Assembly (NCBI GenBank): GCA_963693285.1
Contig: OY848918.1
Coordinates: forward strand, 13,142,263 to 13,206,262
Direction: 5' to 3'
DNA from: Xestospongia muta
Taxonomy: Eukaryota > Porifera > Demospongiae > Haplosclerida > Petrosiidae
Length of the DNA stretch: 64,000 bases
Below the pieces are notes generated by a model that ran no database searches, was not told the DNA's origin, and saw only the letters and a program-made list of their open reading frames with translations. The stretch's first letter is position 1. Every line of letters begins with the position of its first letter. The translations under genes and the position numbers were made by a program. Shown here piece after piece: positions 12,101 to 27,100 of the stretch.

Positions 12101-15100
12101 AATCAAGAGGACAAACTGTTGATTCTGTTGTTCTGAAATATTCCAAACAAGTTAATCTGAAAGCTCTTTTGATTACAGCTGATATTGATCAAAGAAAGTT
12201 GGATATGATGACAGCTAAATGTTCATTTACAATAGTCATTATTCCTAAAATGTACAAACATGAAATAGCTGAATATTTACAAAGTGCAGATGAATCCTTA
12301 GAGGCAACAATAGCTCCGTTGTATGACGAAAGAAGAGATGGTGGAACTTCTGGTACAGGTATGTTCAATATAGTCATAATGAGTCATTGCTATTACATAT
12401 AATGGATATATTTTTCAGAGGAAAGTTATAGTTTGTCTGATCATTTGACAGATGAAGCTATCTTTACCTCTCACATAACAAACACATTTCCAGAACAATT
12501 AATGGTCTAGTTGTGTGCAATCAATTATGTTTTGTTGAAATAGAAATTGCTATTGCATTAGAAATATATTGATGCCTTAACTGTCCTTTGTACAAATCAA
12601 ATATGTCTAAATTGGAGCCAGAAAATGCAGACCAGTAATTTATATAGTGTCTTAAAGACATTAGGAAACAGATACTGCAATAAATAATAAATAAATAAAT
12701 AATAACAATAAATGGTTCATGTGAAAGATACTATTTGCATTATTATGTCAACCTCATTCATTCTTGTAACAACTGTAAGGATTCTAGTACTTGAACCTTA
12801 TTTGTTAATTATTTATATGAACTTATATGTATGTGATAGCTGATATAATGCCTTATAATTATCATAGCTGGGTCATTAAATTTATGACAACTTACAACAG
12901 CAATATTTCTTTTAATTATATAGTTCTGGATGCAATCCTTCCAGAGCCACCAACTGAATTTACTGAATTCATATCAACTATGCGCATTATTATTCAAGAG
13001 AAGAAATGTATTTCTTTATCTTATGGACCTGATAAAGAGAAGAGATGTCTACAATGGGTCTTGGAAATGATTGATGTTTCTCAAATAGTGGTTAGCAAAT
13101 TATTTATTATTGTATGGATTAGTAATTCTAAAACAAAAGTATGTGTTGATTTGTTGATATTGTAGGAATGACTCTCTAAATTTAATTGTTATTGTAATGC
13201 ATTACTACAAATTCAATGTTTTGATAATTTTTGTCAATGGTTTATATGTTAGGCTGGGATGGTGTTTTCTTGCCCATTAGCTTTTTAACTCAAGTGGGAC
13301 CCTGCATCACACTCAAAGCTGTTGCCTACCAGAATGATATTAACCAATTCTGGGACTGTTCAATTTTAAATAGAAATATCATGTCTCTTTTATGTCATCG
13401 TAGTGTCATGACTTCTGAGAGTTCTACCTGGCATTTTAATTAATTGCATTCCAGTTTCACGGTACTTCCCCCTTCCAGTCTTTTCTCATTATGTGTTTCT
13501 GTTTATACTTATTGTTCTCATTTTATTATATTACTTGTTTATCTTTGCTGCATATTACAATATAGAATATGTCAATGTGAAATATGACAATGCTGTCATA
13601 TTGTGAATTTTAAAAAATTCTACACAGTATTAAAAAATTACTATGATTTTTTCTTTCAGGCAGAAACAGAATTGTGCACAATTAGATGGGATGATAGCAT
13701 GCAAGAAATTATGCACCTACTACTGCAAGATACTTACTTTGACACAATGTTTATTCAAGAGTTCCCCTTCTATTTTAATTTTGCCTACTCTGTATACAGG
13801 TAATCTAGTTTCGACAATGGTATTTTAAATTTCTATACAACATGTGTTTTGTAGATATACATCACAGCCCATACATTCTAGGAAGTTGAATGAATTTATT
13901 GAAAGTTGTGTCATACAGATTTCAAGACTTCCTGTTCCAAAGATCATGGAAAATTTATCCAAATTTATTGAAGCGTAAGCAGACTGTTTATTTTGTTTAT
14001 TATTTTCCAAAAGAATGTTTTCATTGTTGTATGTAACCACCAAAGGCAATGAAAACATACTTCTGAGTGAGCCTTTTCTTTCTTTACCATGCGTACCATG
14101 ACAAATGCAAAAGGCATAGCTAATTTTCAATTGAATTTTCTGCATAGCTTTAAGCATTTTGCCACTGTTGCCTCATAGTCATTACATTGGGGTATTAAGA
14201 TGTTTTTACAGGTTGTCACACATTTTGTTTATTGTATTATCATATATGACAATTGAAGGCAATTAAATTGACTAATTTAAAGTACTGTCAAATAATACCT
14301 TAAACTTTAACATTAGTAAATTCTAGTGCTCTACAACAACAACACATTAAACAATTTATATAGGATTGATTTTAAAATGACAATCTTATTTTACATTTAT
14401 AGTTTTATTGTTTCATTATTATTATTTAGGGAAGACTTTGAAATAGTCTTTAGTGGTCCTCAAAAAAACTCCACTATCTTTCAACTTATAGCTGAATCAT
14501 TCTTAATTGTGTGCAATGAATATTGTAGAGTTAATGCAGAATCTTCTCATATTAGATTGCTTTCCAGTGAGTTTCATGCATTTCGTTAGAAATTTAATTG
14601 TTTTGTTTATATAGCATCAATTGCTATGAAGTTCTTTAGCTTATGTTCAAAGACTAAAAAGACTGAAAAGCTTTGGCATAAACATTTTATTGAAGTAAGT
14701 GTTGACATTTGTCAATAAATGTGTTTTATAGCAATTTTGTGATATATCCATTTTTAATATGTTTTCAAACTGTCATGGGCTGTTGTCAACCATTTATTTG
14801 TACTAGCTAGCAATTTTAAAGTATATACACATTTGAGAAGATATAACTCTACTGTATTGAACAGTATCTTGTTAATATAAGATGGAATGTTAAACAATGT
14901 TTTTTTAAAGCATCCTGTGACTTTTTGTGTATTTGTACCCATGTATCTTGTTAAGTACAACACAACTTGTTAAACACTTTTATGTTTCTTGCATGGTTCA
15001 GCATTATAAATGTAAAGGCTTAAGTCATGATGATGTAAATGGCTTACAAAGTGGACTAGAGGCAATGACAATAATACTTGCTGATCATCCCAATCTAATG

Positions 15101-18100
15101 CTCAGCTGGAAAGATGTCTCCTGTATATTTACTTCTAAACTTCATCCACTAACTATTTTGAAGTAAGTTACCTATAGCAAGGTAGCATTTTATGCTGTTA
15201 TTTAGAAATTTTATTGCTGTTTGTGACCACTATATTACAAGAGGCAATGATGATGAAAGTTTTTGCAGTAACTATCTAAAACCTGTGACATCATTTTATT
15301 TGTCAAAAGTTAAAAAAATTGAGCAGCCAAACTCTCCTAAGAATGAAACAATACATGAAGTAAGTTATATACAATTTATATTATATCATTTTGATTACTA
15401 TGCAGTGATAGTATAGTTAAAACAAAATCTCAATTGTTTAGGGGTTGCATTTTCTTTCCTTTTTATTAACATCAATTAACAGACATCAGTGGGCACTTTC
15501 GAACTTTGAAATTATGTTTGAGCAGTGGTTGACTATTCTTGTCAATGTTGTAGACCTTTCACTCCCAAACTGCATACAATGTATCAATCTATTGGTTAAT
15601 CCAGTTGAACTAACTCTGTGGGAAAGTTATCATGAATGTTTGAATAGACAGGTTTGTTATGAGTACTACTATAATAAGATACTACATTGTTTGTAGCTTG
15701 AGATTAAATTAAAGGACCATTGTCATAAGATGTCTGTTGAAAACTTCATTGCAGTTATTAATATTGTTAATATTGAAAAATCCAAGGTCAGTCAAACCAT
15801 CATGATAAAGAGAATGAAATCAGATTAATTTGACATTCTGTTTATATGATATTAACATAACATTTTTGTTAGCAATTTCATTTTCATATGTAGATAATAG
15901 ACAATTTTCTTGGGAGATATTCTCCTAATATGCCTAAAGACATTACTATCACTGAGGAACCATTTAAGAGTTTGCTTACACTTGCTAGCACTCAGTGAGT
16001 CCAGATCTACACTAACACTATATTGTTCACTTGCTAATACTTCATTGACATTTTTGAAGGATTTGTTTACATCATTCAACTATTCATATGTCCTTTTTAG
16101 TTTGACTCAGCCTAAACATCAAGATGACCTACTGTCATTTTTCAAAATGGTTATGGAATGTTACACGAAAACTAATCGATCACTGGAGTTTCTAACAGAT
16201 CTATTTCAGTTTGACATTCATCCTTCAAAGAGCTTTGAAATTGCATTCTCTGTCATTTTGAAGAAATTCATTACAGATCATAAACTCCAGAAGGCAATAC
16301 ACAATGACATTGTTCTTGTAATAGTAAGTTTTATGTGTAGATATGAGCTATTTTATGGTGCATTCTTTCAGAGCAAGTTATCCCTAACTGAAAATTCCTT
16401 TGTATGGATAATTATCAGCACAATAGTACAGGTACTACTGAATATAGCATTATGAATATTGTTTATTTACTACAACTTTACAATGATAGTAATATATTGT
16501 AATTTTGTTTTTCTACTTAGACTACTTAACAAAGCTTAAATTTAATTTTCATTTGATTCTATCAGCAAAGTGTCATCATATTAATTAACCTTAAAAGTAT
16601 TTTTTAATTAATTATGACATTAGACATTAGTATAATGCTAGTCTTGATTGTATTGTTGATATAAACAATCAGTTTAGCTTTTTAATGGACATTGCTTGTA
16701 AGCATACATTGCTGCAAAGTACATAGAGTGTATATATGAGTTCATAATGACACATCTGGCCTAGATAACATCTCATTTTATGTAAGAATAAAAAATAAAA
16801 TCAACCAGTCAATAGGCTTAATAATTTAGTTACCAGCTATGATAAGCATATGGTAGTCCTGTGATCATTTTAATCCATGTGTGTTAGACCCGACAATAAC
16901 TATATATCCAAATTCCTTTCTTTTGTTGAATGTGATTATCAAGACAATATATCTATAATATCTAATAAAACAAATGAATTCAGTTTACATGTATTTTGCT
17001 ATGAGCACTAAAATGCATATTATCAACATGATGGAACTCCTTTGATACAATTGTTTTACACAGCATGTGTTCTATAACATTTTAAAACTTTCCAATCTTC
17101 ATTTATAAGAGTTTTGATAAGTACATTGTTATATGTGATAATGCATTGATTAAAATATAATCAACTTGTACTTGAAGATTGATTATAACAAAATCTTGTT
17201 TATTTTACAGGAAGTGTTTCAAAGTGGGTTCCAATTTGATTGTAATGTACTAGACTTGTTATCTTACTTTTGTTCACCTGATTTACAAGAGGAGCACATC
17301 CGTTCTGTTAAATTTCGTGCAATTTTCAGCATTTTCTTGATCATGGCTGGAGACATGAAACTTTCTTCAGACAATTTTCACTGGCTTCAAGAATATAATT
17401 TAGTAATTAGCCGAATGGCAATATCGTTTCGAAACATTTGGAATGCTTTTAAAAAATGGGAAGGTGTTGATGAAGGACCTACCATTGAGATGTTTGAGAA
17501 AAGAGTACAAAATATTCCTGAATTTCATCAATTTGTTGGTGATGTTTTAAACAGCTTCAAACAATTTGTTAAAGTTACTGGACAATTAATCAAAGAGAAG
17601 AATATCACTTATGATGATTTAGATGTATTGGACACTCATTATGATGTATATGAAGCAATGTCACAGTGCATTTCTAATATCTTTAATGAGGTCGATATTA
17701 TTTCAAGAGAAGAATTATCAGATCTTAAGAAGTGTTATGATGACTATGTTGATGAGATTAAGAAATTGTTGGTTAGATCACCCAAAAATTGTCCAGAACT
17801 AGCCAAGTAAGTACATTACAATGATAGTTATATAATTGTATTTATATTATAATTATTAATGTATATAGGTCACATGTTCAATCTGTATTGACTAAGTTTG
17901 GTATAGAACTTCCTCGAGCAATGGATTCTCGTCTCAAAGAGTTGCTTATACCATCTGTTGGTCACCATGAAATTCTTTCAACTGATGGCTCACAAGTCTA
18001 CACTGTGATTACTTATCGAGCTAACCAAAGCAGTCAGTTGTCATCTCTTGAATCATTAAAAGTTAGTCTGACAACGTTTTTAGAACCATTGAAGGATTCA

Positions 18101-21100
18101 TTAGATACTCTTGTTTTCATTGAATTTAACAACTGTCTAATCTTTGCTAAATGCATTAACTACTTCCTTAAAAAGTTGTCTTCAACACATCTACTTATTC
18201 ACCAGCACTCTCAGACCCTCTTTACAGACTCCAACATGTTCGCTCTTGATTGCAAAAACCGTATGATTCAACTAAACACTGCTGTTCAAGAAGCTGAGAT
18301 TGTTATGGTATCTCTAATAAAAGGCAATGCAAGAATGGACATTATTGCTGACATTTTTAACTTCAATGATCTTACGAGCATTGATGTATCAAAAGAAAAC
18401 AAGTCACTACAGCAATATTACAAGTTAAAGATTGGACATGATGACTTCACTGATATCTCTACTAGTTTAACTGCTTTATTAGAACTCTATGCTGTATATA
18501 CACATATTTTTTCTTTGCAGAAAACTTTAAAGTTGTTTGGTCTTAACAAGTGCCTAAATGACCCCAAAATGATCCAGCTGATTAAAATTGCGAATGAAGT
18601 TGATAAAGCTCTGAAGGCAAGTGAATTAGAGTCACCAAACACACATTATATTACTTCATCTGATGCCTGTGTTAAAGTATCAACTATCAAAGATATCTTT
18701 GATATTACTGACCTCATTAACAATCCTTGTTTCAATTTGTTCTCTCTTTTACAACATGGTTGTGCTCTTTATGACTTTGCACAAGAGAGAGGTTATAATT
18801 TATGTAATGGTATGGAGACTTTTCACCAAGAATATCAGTTAGTAACTGCAGACCTTTTATATGAAGATCATCAAGAAGTGTCATTAGCAATTCTTGTTGG
18901 TGCTATGCATTTAACTTCTTGTTTCTTTGATAAATCATGTTCTCTTCTTGACCTTTGGACTAGTATAAACAAGATTGGGAATGTATCTGCTGCAACAGCT
19001 CAACTTAAGACAATTAACAAAGAAATAGGTCTTATCAGAATCTGGTTTAATAGAATATCTGTAAGTTGACTAACATTTAAATGAATGTGTCAGTAAATAG
19101 ATAGATTGTTGAATGGATGAGTTGTTGTCTAACGAATAGATAAGAACAGATAAATAGTTTATACATCTAATCATGCATTGTAGATTGTACAATGTGTAGA
19201 ATATTTTATATAATTATCTTATCCTTTTTAGGAAGGGTCTCAAGAAATGAATGAAAATACTCTGCAATGTATTCTTTGTTCTGGATCTTATCACTTCATT
19301 TGTGATGGATATCGTGTTGAGGTCAAATTATGTTTTAATCCATCTTGTGCAAATCAGAGAGGTAAATTAAGTGGTTGTACCAATATGTTTAAAAAACAGG
19401 TTATGTTTTTACTTTAATAGACCAACCACTTAAAGAATGGTCTAGTAATAAAATAAAAGATTTCTTACGACAATTAACCTTGATAAATTCTGAAATAGGA
19501 TGTCGTGATGATCAAGTTGGTACTAATTTCAGATGGTTTCAAGAGGTAATTTTGACTATACAGTATGATGTATTCTTATATTACACTTATATTATTCCTG
19601 CACAGTTTAATATAGCTGCAATGGAATTACAGAGTTGCTATTCTCAATTGCAACATTATGGTCATCCACGTTATTTGAAGGCATCATCAGATTCTGAAAA
19701 ATATTTATTATATCCTTCACATGAAGGATTGCAAGCATTAAGAGCCAAGGTATATATTAAGTTTATAGAACATACATATAATATATACTTACATAGGTCA
19801 AAGCTTCTAAGAATCAGCTGACAGAGTTTATGAAAGTCTTTTGTGAGTCCAGGAAAGAGTTTCCCTTGTTGTCATTTGTAAGCACACAGAAACTAAAAAC
19901 AATTTGTGCAGACTTGAAAGAGGAAACTTTATACTCTGATGCTCTTTTGAGAGATGTCGGTTTTCTCTTTAATTTAGATATAAACTCCTGTGATGTTATA
20001 TGTGAAGTTAGTCACATAGAGTCTACAAATATTATGTGATTGTCATTTTATTTTACAGGAAATCTCTAAATGTCGTCAAGATAATACAAATGCCATCAAT
20101 GAAAAAGAACATCCTGCCAAAATAATTGGGCGATTTTTGACCAGACTTGTCAATCAACCTGAATTAAAGCCTTATCTTTCTGATGCTGTTTTACCACAAA
20201 AGGAAAACCAAAGAGAACATCCAATTAAAATCTCTTTAATTTCAGCCTTTGACTATTCGAATTTAGACTTGATTCGATTAATATACTGGATTTTTGATGA
20301 AAGCTTTCCATTGTTTTGTCAGCTGTTTAGATGTTCATCAAATATATGTAAAGAAGACATTGAGTTATTTTTTGACAGAATTGATCATTTTCCTCAATCA
20401 AAATATCTTGTACTGGGAATCAATTTAATTGGAAATGACTTGCAACAAGTAATGTGATAGTATGTAGTACTATGTTTTGATGTTTTATTTAGGTCTTTTT
20501 GAAAAGAATATCTAAATTGAAAGCTGACATTCACAAAAATTGTCAATATGCTAAAGCAATAAATGTCATCATTGTTGAATATTCTCCTTCAATGTTTAGA
20601 CATATGCCATGGATTGCTACTACTACCAAAGTTGTGAGCTATCACATTGACTAGTTGATTATTTATTACTAATTTTAATTTAGGAAAAACATAAACTATG
20701 TTGTTTTACTGAAATATATACTCATTTAAGGAAACTAAGAACTCATAAAGTGTTTAAGAATTTTGAAGTTGTTTGTGGACTTCCAGGTAAAGTGAATGAA
20801 GAAATTATTTAATAATTTATAATAGTGAAAAGCTGATTACCTATTACAATAATTGAAGCTGTTGTTACATGTCCTAAGAAGACTAGGATATATCTTTAGT
20901 TGGAAAACACTTTTATATCAAGTGTAGAATCCTATTAAACAAAATCTATAACATGCATTTATTTGAATTATACTGTATGAGAATGAGGCTTTATAATTTT
21001 TATGCTTGTTTATTAGGTAATGGCAAGACACATTACATCAACAATTGTCTTACCAGTGACTTTCATGATAAAACACCTAAAGTGATTAGTATCAATGAAA

Positions 21101-24100
21101 CTTTTAACAAGACTGAAGTTGTTCAACATCTTGTAAAACTTAAAAATGGTGTGACCACCAAGGATTTGCTACTGTTTTTGAATATCAATTTAGTATGGCC
21201 TCAAGTAAGTGATTTGTCATTTTAAAATATATTATGATTTACATTTATAGAAGTGGGACAGAGAAGAATACAAAAAAGTATTTTATCAACTTGTAGATGA
21301 TGTAAACTGGTTCTTCTTCGATTACTTCATATTTGGCTATGTTGATGTTCCTGAGAATACTAGTGCTGAGTCAACTTCTCCTGGTTGTCTTTCATTGCTT
21401 TTAGCTGGAGTTTCCAATGCTGTTTATGTAGAGGTATGTGTTAGAAATGTGTGTGATTTCATAGGTTTTATGATTATAGCATTTATTTTAATGTGTACCA
21501 ATAATTATGGTATTTGCTAAAATTAATGCACAGAGGCTTAAACTAAATGCTAATGACATTATAACCAATTACTTTTACCACAAAGGTTGTACATTAAAGG
21601 TGGCTGAACAAGTGTTATTCTCATGCAACTTGGCTTAGAGCAGCATGTATCTTTTAAATTATAAATAAAGGCTTTACCTTAAGACTACTAGTCATTTATG
21701 TCTACTAAAGTTAGCAATTTTAAAACAAATGGATTTAATGTATTTTTCAACAAATTTTTGTCCTCATAAGAAATGTTGTGGGTATGATCAAAATACCATT
21801 TCCTGTTATACTTAATTTGACTATTGCTGATAAAGGATTATAGTAGCAGATGATAATTTGTTTTTAGCTCAATGTAATGTATGACCCAAATTAATGTTAT
21901 GATTCCTTTTGCTCACAAAGTGTTCTAAGCCTATATTGATTTCATGAAATTATAAATGTTATTTGTAGGCTCCATACTGGAAACTTGTTGATGATCATTA
22001 TGCAACAGATGAAGAATGTCTTTATCAGTCATATGAAAAGTTCAAAGATCTCTTTCCTGTCTTTGCTCTACTTGGTGAGAAGACTACTCCTCCAATATGG
22101 TTTGATGTAAAAAGTAATCCTGGTGTGCAGCTCGTTTGTAAATATATTGTTGCATCTAAAAAACAAAAGCTGGACCATGTTATTAAAAGTATGTCCACTC
22201 TATAGATATTGCATTCAATGCATTGTATTTGCTTACTATTTAGATATTATAATGGAAAATTGTATGTATAGGTTATAACCTAGCCACGAAGGCTATATAT
22301 TTGTTAAATAAAATTAAATACTGTGTATTCAATTTTTTTTGCAATTGATGTAAACAAACCTTATGAAGCTGTTTCCATAATATTTTATTTCCTGTTTGTG
22401 GCTTGATGCAACAGAAATTCAAAGTGGTATCACTTCATTAAGTCCAAATACCTTGTCAATACATTTAGCGTTTATTGTTTCTTATTTCATTCTTTAGAGG
22501 TCAGAGATCCTCCAATTAAAATAAATAAAATTATGAAGGATATTCCTCTCAGTGAGTGTCAGAGAATACTCTATGAAAGTTTTCAAACTGTTGAAGTTAG
22601 AGGGAAAAAAATTATGGAGGCTTTGTATTTGAGGTAGGTATTATTGACATAATAAATTATAATATTTCTAGTAATTTTTTGCTGACACAAGTATGTTTTG
22701 TGCAGCAGAACGTTTTCTGTACAGAATGTAGTAATGATATTATTTTTAACTTTTTTTGAAATGTAACTAATTTACTGAAAGAACAATTAAAGTCCATTGC
22801 ATTCTTTATATTTAGGTACATGGAAAGACGATGCATATTTCTAGAGAATTGTCCTCATCTTTGTTACAATGAAGGCTACAGAAAAACTATAAGAAACAGT
22901 AAAGGAGAGGTTGTAGAGATAAACACAGCAAAAATGAGGTCCACATTGTTTGCTATTATGCTGAAAGAGGTTGGAAATTTTTGTAAGCAGTCTATGTCAT
23001 GGTCGTCTGATATACATAGACAGGTTTGTTCATAGCATAAACTTGATTGCATTTTTGGCAATATCTATCTAACCAAGATAGTCCAGATTGCCACAACTAT
23101 ATGAAGTCATTTATGATGACATAATACATTACAATATCCATTATCACAAATTTGTGCAATGTATTGTAATTACATTAATTAATATAATTAATATAATTAT
23201 ATTATTATTATGTTATGTATTATAGATGTATTTGTGAAGCAATGTATTGTCACACTTATAGAGTCATGGTAATATGAAAAGCCTCCAAAAACTATGTATC
23301 ATAAAAACAAATGCTGTGTATTTAAAAATCTTTTTTCATTTAGTTGATATATGATTTCAATAGTAGTGGAAGCACATTCAGATTTTTCTGTAATCATCCA
23401 GAACATCTGCCACCAGATGAAATTTCAAAACTTCAAGCTATTGGAATTGACATGGGAACACTCAAGTATGTTTAATTTTAATTAAAGACATTTTATACCT
23501 TAATTAATGTACTCATTACAACCTGGCATGTTTAATTATTTTTGATTAAGCAAGAGATTAAATATACTCATGTAGTTACTGTCTTAAACAAGCTTAAGAC
23601 TGCGTATGAAGCATGAATTCAACTTGGGAGTCTTTTTTCACAATTTTATGATAAATGTTTTCTAATTATATCACTAATGATAGATAGAACTGAGCATGTT
23701 TGTTAACTACAACATTGCTTGTCCTATAACTGTAACTCAAATATTTGTAAACCCTGTAGTATTTACTTAACATCGATGCTTTTAAACACCATTTTTAATT
23801 TTTAATGTTTTAGAGAGCGACTCAACACTCAACTACTTCATGAATATCTTTCTGCTGCTCTTAATGTTGACAAGAATCAAAAAACCAAAGAAATTGAATT
23901 GATAAAAGGAAGAAAATTTGTTCTCACAAGAGATTTTGTTCAGAAAATGTTGAATATTCATGAGAGAAAGGAATGTGGTATGCCAGTGGTCATTGAAGGA
24001 GAGACTGGTGTTGGAAAGACTTTTCTTGTTGAGACACTTGCCTGTCTATGGAATGAGTCTTGGAACCAACAGTTGAAAAAACAGAGGAAAAATATGAATG

Positions 24101-27100
24101 TAAGTAACGTTATTTTATTTTTATTATGGTATAATTGCTATCACAGGAATTTCTTATTAAAATAATTTCCCTGTTAAAGCCTCAACGTTCAGTAGCAAAC
24201 AACACTTTGCTGAACGCAACACTTTCTAAATTACAAATGGGAGATGAAAAAGTGCCTCTAAATGATCTACAACAGCTTTTAAGACTACCTGATCTGAATA
24301 CACCTTCTAAACAATTGTTTGAAATAGTGAGGATTAAGGTTGATTCTTATGATCCAGTGTTATCAAGTTTAGTATTACCAAGTGATTCCACTTACAGAGG
24401 TGAAATTATTAATTTATTGGAGAAAATGCAGCAAGATTGTGATGTGGAGGTAATATTAATGATTTTTATATAAACATTTCTATTCATACTGCTAATTAGA
24501 CAATGGCTGAAGTGTTAAATGGTATTCTCTATGGGTCTCTAAAGAGCACGTTTTATAAATTAAGCATTCATACTGGTAAGTTTCACCCCATTCAAGGTAA
24601 ACATAGTCATAGTCATTTCTTCCATTTTTAAAATAATTGATTAAAATTAACAAGTAGAACATAACATGGTGTCATTTATGTCATTTGTGAGGATTTTTGT
24701 GTTATTCTTTAGCCATGAAGCCTGAAGAAATCAGAAAGTTCTTTCGTGATGTAAGTCAACATGCTGACTCTTTATTAACAAGATACAGTCACTACTTAGA
24801 ACACAGGAAGAGAGCAACCCTTCTAGAATATCAGAAACCTACAGTTACTGTGAGTACTTTATTGCTCAAAGACTGTATTCTTATTTTTTTTCTATTTTTT
24901 TACATAACCTCAAAAAATTAATAACATGCTCAGGTCTTTTTGGATGAAATTAATACTTGTTCCTGTCCAGGATATTTGAAGGAAATCATTACTGATCGCA
25001 CTGCTCATACAAGAGTAAGTTCTACCACTTTCTAATTTACATCTTTTTAAAGTATTTATATGCGGAAGCTCATACAAACATATACATACTTTTTTAGGTT
25101 ACTACTTTCCCTGTCTTTAACCTTTCCTTGTTTAACCCTCACTAGCAAGGGTTACGATATTGTTTTGTTTGTGTGTCTCTGTCTGTCTGTCTGTTTGTAA
25201 GTCTATTTGTTGCAAACTCTTAGGCAATATGTTAGGGTTTATTGCTCCTAAAAATTACTATGTGTACAGTAGAATTATTTACATTTTCACCATGGGAATT
25301 TTTTTAGAATTGTAGCTATGGCAATTTTATATCCCTCATTCTGATAAGATCTTTGTGTTCGCATATATTCGACAAATACTTATTAAAAGAATAATTATCA
25401 CATGATCATTTTCTTTGGATATGTTAGTTGACTTGGTTGATTTTTTCCTTTCTGGTTGAAACTTTTAATTTCACACAGAGTTATTACACTATTAGGGCTG
25501 AATAAAACTTTGGTTCCAGGTTAAACTATTGTCAATTGTCACATCTGTGATATAGCTTTCTGCATAACTTACATATTTTCAAAGATATTATGATATTGCA
25601 TCAGTTTGAAGCAACCTCTGTTGCCTATTCTATTCAGCATATTTCATTGAATAGTGGCAATGATCACTACCACTGCATGAAATTTTCCTAAATCATATAT
25701 GAAGTTAACTAACATTATGGTATCATACTATAGCTGTATTGCTTTTTATATTAAAGATATTATGGTTCTCTAATTGTTTGTTATAGGGACAAAAAATTTC
25801 TTCGAACATATTTATTATTGCTGCTTGTAATCCTCACCGTGGTAACAGTTTGGCCTCCATAGAAAAGAAATCTGATGAGAAGTGGTTTAGAAGCTCTTAT
25901 TATGTCCAGTCCCTTCCTCCAACTCTAGAACTTATTATGTGGGACTATGGACAATTACAAGAGGGACATGAAAAAGAGTATATAAGAGAAAAATTCATTC
26001 TCACTTATAATGATCTCTCATCTCTTGAATACACTTTTCTTACTGAGCAGATAGCTAAGGCTCAAAAATTTATTAGATCTTGTGCCTACGAAACATTGGT
26101 CAATAATAATTTACCAGAAGATAGAGCAAAGCTATGTTCCCAAAGCACTGTTAGTCAAAGAGATATTCAACGTGTCTTTAAATTTTATGATTGGCTTCGG
26201 AAGTGGTTTAAGCGACCAACCAAATACAAAGCTGATGATGATTTCAGTGTCAGTTGTCGTGCTGTGTTTGTTGCCTTAGCTTTAGTTTACTATTTCAGAC
26301 TAAATGATGAATATCGAAAGAAATTTAAGAAAGAGATGAATGAGTGTTGCCCTGTAGGTGAACGAGGCATTCCAGTGGCATTTAAAGAAGCACTTGATGA
26401 TGAGTTTGAATGGGTATCTGAACATGTCGATCTTCCTATTGGTATTGCCCCAACTTATGCCCTCAAAGAGAACATTTATGCTATAATTGTATGTACAATG
26501 ACTCGCATTCCTCTAATCATTATCGGCCCACCTGGTTCTTCAAAAACACTTTCTTTTAAGATTGTGACATCAAATTTCCAAGGACAAGAGTCCAAATGGA
26601 AAGATGATATTGATATTCTGTTGAGGTTGGATCCTCATTTTTATCAGTGTTCTCGTAACTCTACATCAACAGAAATTGAAACTGTTTTTCAGAGAGCTGA
26701 AAATCGTCAGCAAACATTTGATGAAGGTAGTATTAGAAGTCAATCTGTTGTTCTAATGGATGAAGCTGGATTAGCAGAAGATTCTCATGAATCATTAAAA
26801 GTTCTACATTATTACTTGGACAATCCAAAAGTCAGTGAAATATTGTATAATTTGCTATCTTGTGTGTCTAACATTTGCTAATAATACCATAATTAGTGTA
26901 TATCTAGAAAGGTACAGGCATAGTTGTCAGCCACTAGCTAAATTTAAATTAATTAGTAATACTTTGGTACTATGTTTTGGGAAACATGATCAATGAATAA
27001 ATTTATAGTAATAGTGGTAATTTTATTTTTCTAGGTATCTTTTGTAGGGATAACCAATAAGTTTTTAGATGCTGCCAAAAGTAACCGAGCTGTTTGTGTA

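Larger units (their letters stand above)
9123..16431 (+). other. RNF213-like exons 1-14 (N-terminal part)
   Basis: Exons: 9123-9228, 11945-12358, 12924-13090, 13660-13799, 13855-13974, 14430-14566, 14615-14694, 15002-15162, 15206-15359, 15442-15651, 15697-15786, 15894-15994, 16101-16323, 16372-16431. Exon 1 is Ser/Lys-rich and looks disordered. Exon 2 (LRSKAKDVLIVYGIASLPKH onward) has alternating beta and alpha character and no family I recognise. The following exons are mostly helical, as in the RNF213 N-arm. A possible alternative terminal exon lies at 12419-12510. The least certain point of the whole model is whether exons 1-2 belong to the same transcript as the rest; the phase (1) agrees. 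Confidence 0.6.

Noticed and set aside
12827..12923. Coding extension upstream of exon 3
   Set aside because: The frame is open, but a clean TTATATAG acceptor in the right phase begins the exon at 12924.
13825..14157. 110-codon minus-strand ORF within the large gene
   Set aside because: It overlaps exon 5 on the opposite strand and has no family features; a shadow frame.
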